Source: Comamonas sp. (GTDB lineage: Bacteria > Pseudomonadota > Gammaproteobacteria > Burkholderiales > Burkholderiaceae_C). Taken from it: 15,365 nucleotides of DNA. The translations under genes and the position numbers were made by a program. Where the stretch lies: assembly GCA_019236485.1 (NCBI GenBank), contig JAFAIY010000351.1, forward strand, positions 1-15,365, written 5' to 3'. This document shows, piece by piece, positions 15,087 to 15,365 of the stretch. Below the pieces are notes generated by a model. It was not told the DNA's origin, did no database searches, and saw nothing but the letters and a program-made list of their open reading frames with translations. The first letter of the stretch is position 1. Each line of letters begins with the position of its first letter.

Positions 15087-15365
15087 CTATCCGCCCGTCG
15101 GATGCTTGACGCCGAGGATGGCGTGCAGCCGCGCGCTGGTGGTGGTGTACTCCAGCAGCGGCTTGCTGCCCTGCAGGTATTCGGCGGCCGCAAACGCGGC
15201 CATGGTCGCCTCATGGAAGGCACAGAGGATCAGCCGCTTCTTGCCGGGATAGCTGACGATATCGCCGATCGCATAAATGCCAGGCGCGCTGGTGGCCAGC
15301 GTGGCCGGGTCCACCAGCAGCTGCTTGCGCTCCAGCGCCAGGCCCCAGTCCGTCAACGGGCCCAG
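15087..15365 (-). CDS. Ferredoxin-NADP+ reductase-like flavoprotein (thioredoxin reductase family), C-terminal part
   Basis: Only the last 92 codons are inside the window; the frame is open at the right edge and reads [16 protein letters not shown] at its start. Residues [11 protein letters not shown] form the FAD-contacting GD motif shared by the thioredoxin-reductase-like family. [20 protein letters not shown] and the tail [12 protein letters not shown] are typical of TrxR-like ferredoxin/flavodoxin-NADP+ reductases, which lack a CxxC active site. It probably moves electrons between NADPH and ferredoxin or flavodoxin in the cytoplasm. The redox partner and N-terminal FAD/NADP motifs cannot be checked. 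It converges with the permease gene. Confidence 0.85.
   Translation of the reverse strand: MGPLTDWGLALERKQLLVDPATLATSAPGIYAIGDIVSYPGKKRLILCAFHEATMAAFAAAEYLQGSKPLLEYTTTSARLHAILGVKHPTGG

Overview
The window is GC-rich, densely coded bacterial chromosome. The protein sequences, the gene order ilvI-ilvH-ilvC-pssA-leuA and the paired tRNA-dependent leucyl transferases point to a betaproteobacterium of order Burkholderiales. Comamonadaceae (Comamonas or Delftia-like) is the best guess, but this is inference from family resemblance and not from a database match. Nothing looks like phage, plasmid, insertion sequence or CRISPR.

Bases 1-7754 (+ strand) form a branched-chain amino acid block: the C-terminal four fifths of acetolactate synthase large subunit (ilvI), its ACT regulatory subunit (ilvH), ketol-acid reductoisomerase (ilvC, followed by a strong terminator), phosphatidylserine synthase (pssA), and then two different 2-isopropylmalate synthases in a row: a long type-2 enzyme (556 aa) and a classical 512-aa enzyme. 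Between pssA and the first leuA lies a complete transcription attenuator of classical design: a 17-codon leader peptide with five leucines (four of them CTA), a terminator hairpin, and a mutually exclusive antiterminator. This is the most interesting element in the window. Two related AT-rich/GCGCTTGACA repeats sit in the ilvI-ilvH gap and just before pssA.

Bases 7755-9101 hold a secreted penicillin-binding-protein-type D-Ala-D-Ala peptidase with an unusually long Lys/Ala-rich linker, ending in a bidirectional terminator. Bases 9172-11659 (- strand) read aat-bpt-iclR: two N-degron enzymes that attach leucine (or Phe) from aminoacyl-tRNA to protein N-termini, almost touching (TGAACATG), followed by an IclR-type regulator. 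Bases 11887-12325 hold a 103-aa protein of unknown function (+) and tRNA-Asn (-), sharing a perfect 30-bp palindromic terminator. Bases 12547-13086 encode peptide deformylase. After a 418-bp gene-free stretch with a perfect 12-bp operator-like palindrome comes an NCS2 purine (xanthine/urate-type) permease (13505-14995). The right edge cuts into a ferredoxin-NADP+ reductase-like flavoprotein gene on the - strand.

Functionally, the left half makes valine, isoleucine and leucine precursors. The sequence predicts that the leucine branch (first leuA) is sensed separately through charged tRNA-Leu by the attenuator. The N-degron pair on the other strand consumes charged tRNA-Leu, but no regulatory link between the two is visible in the sequence.
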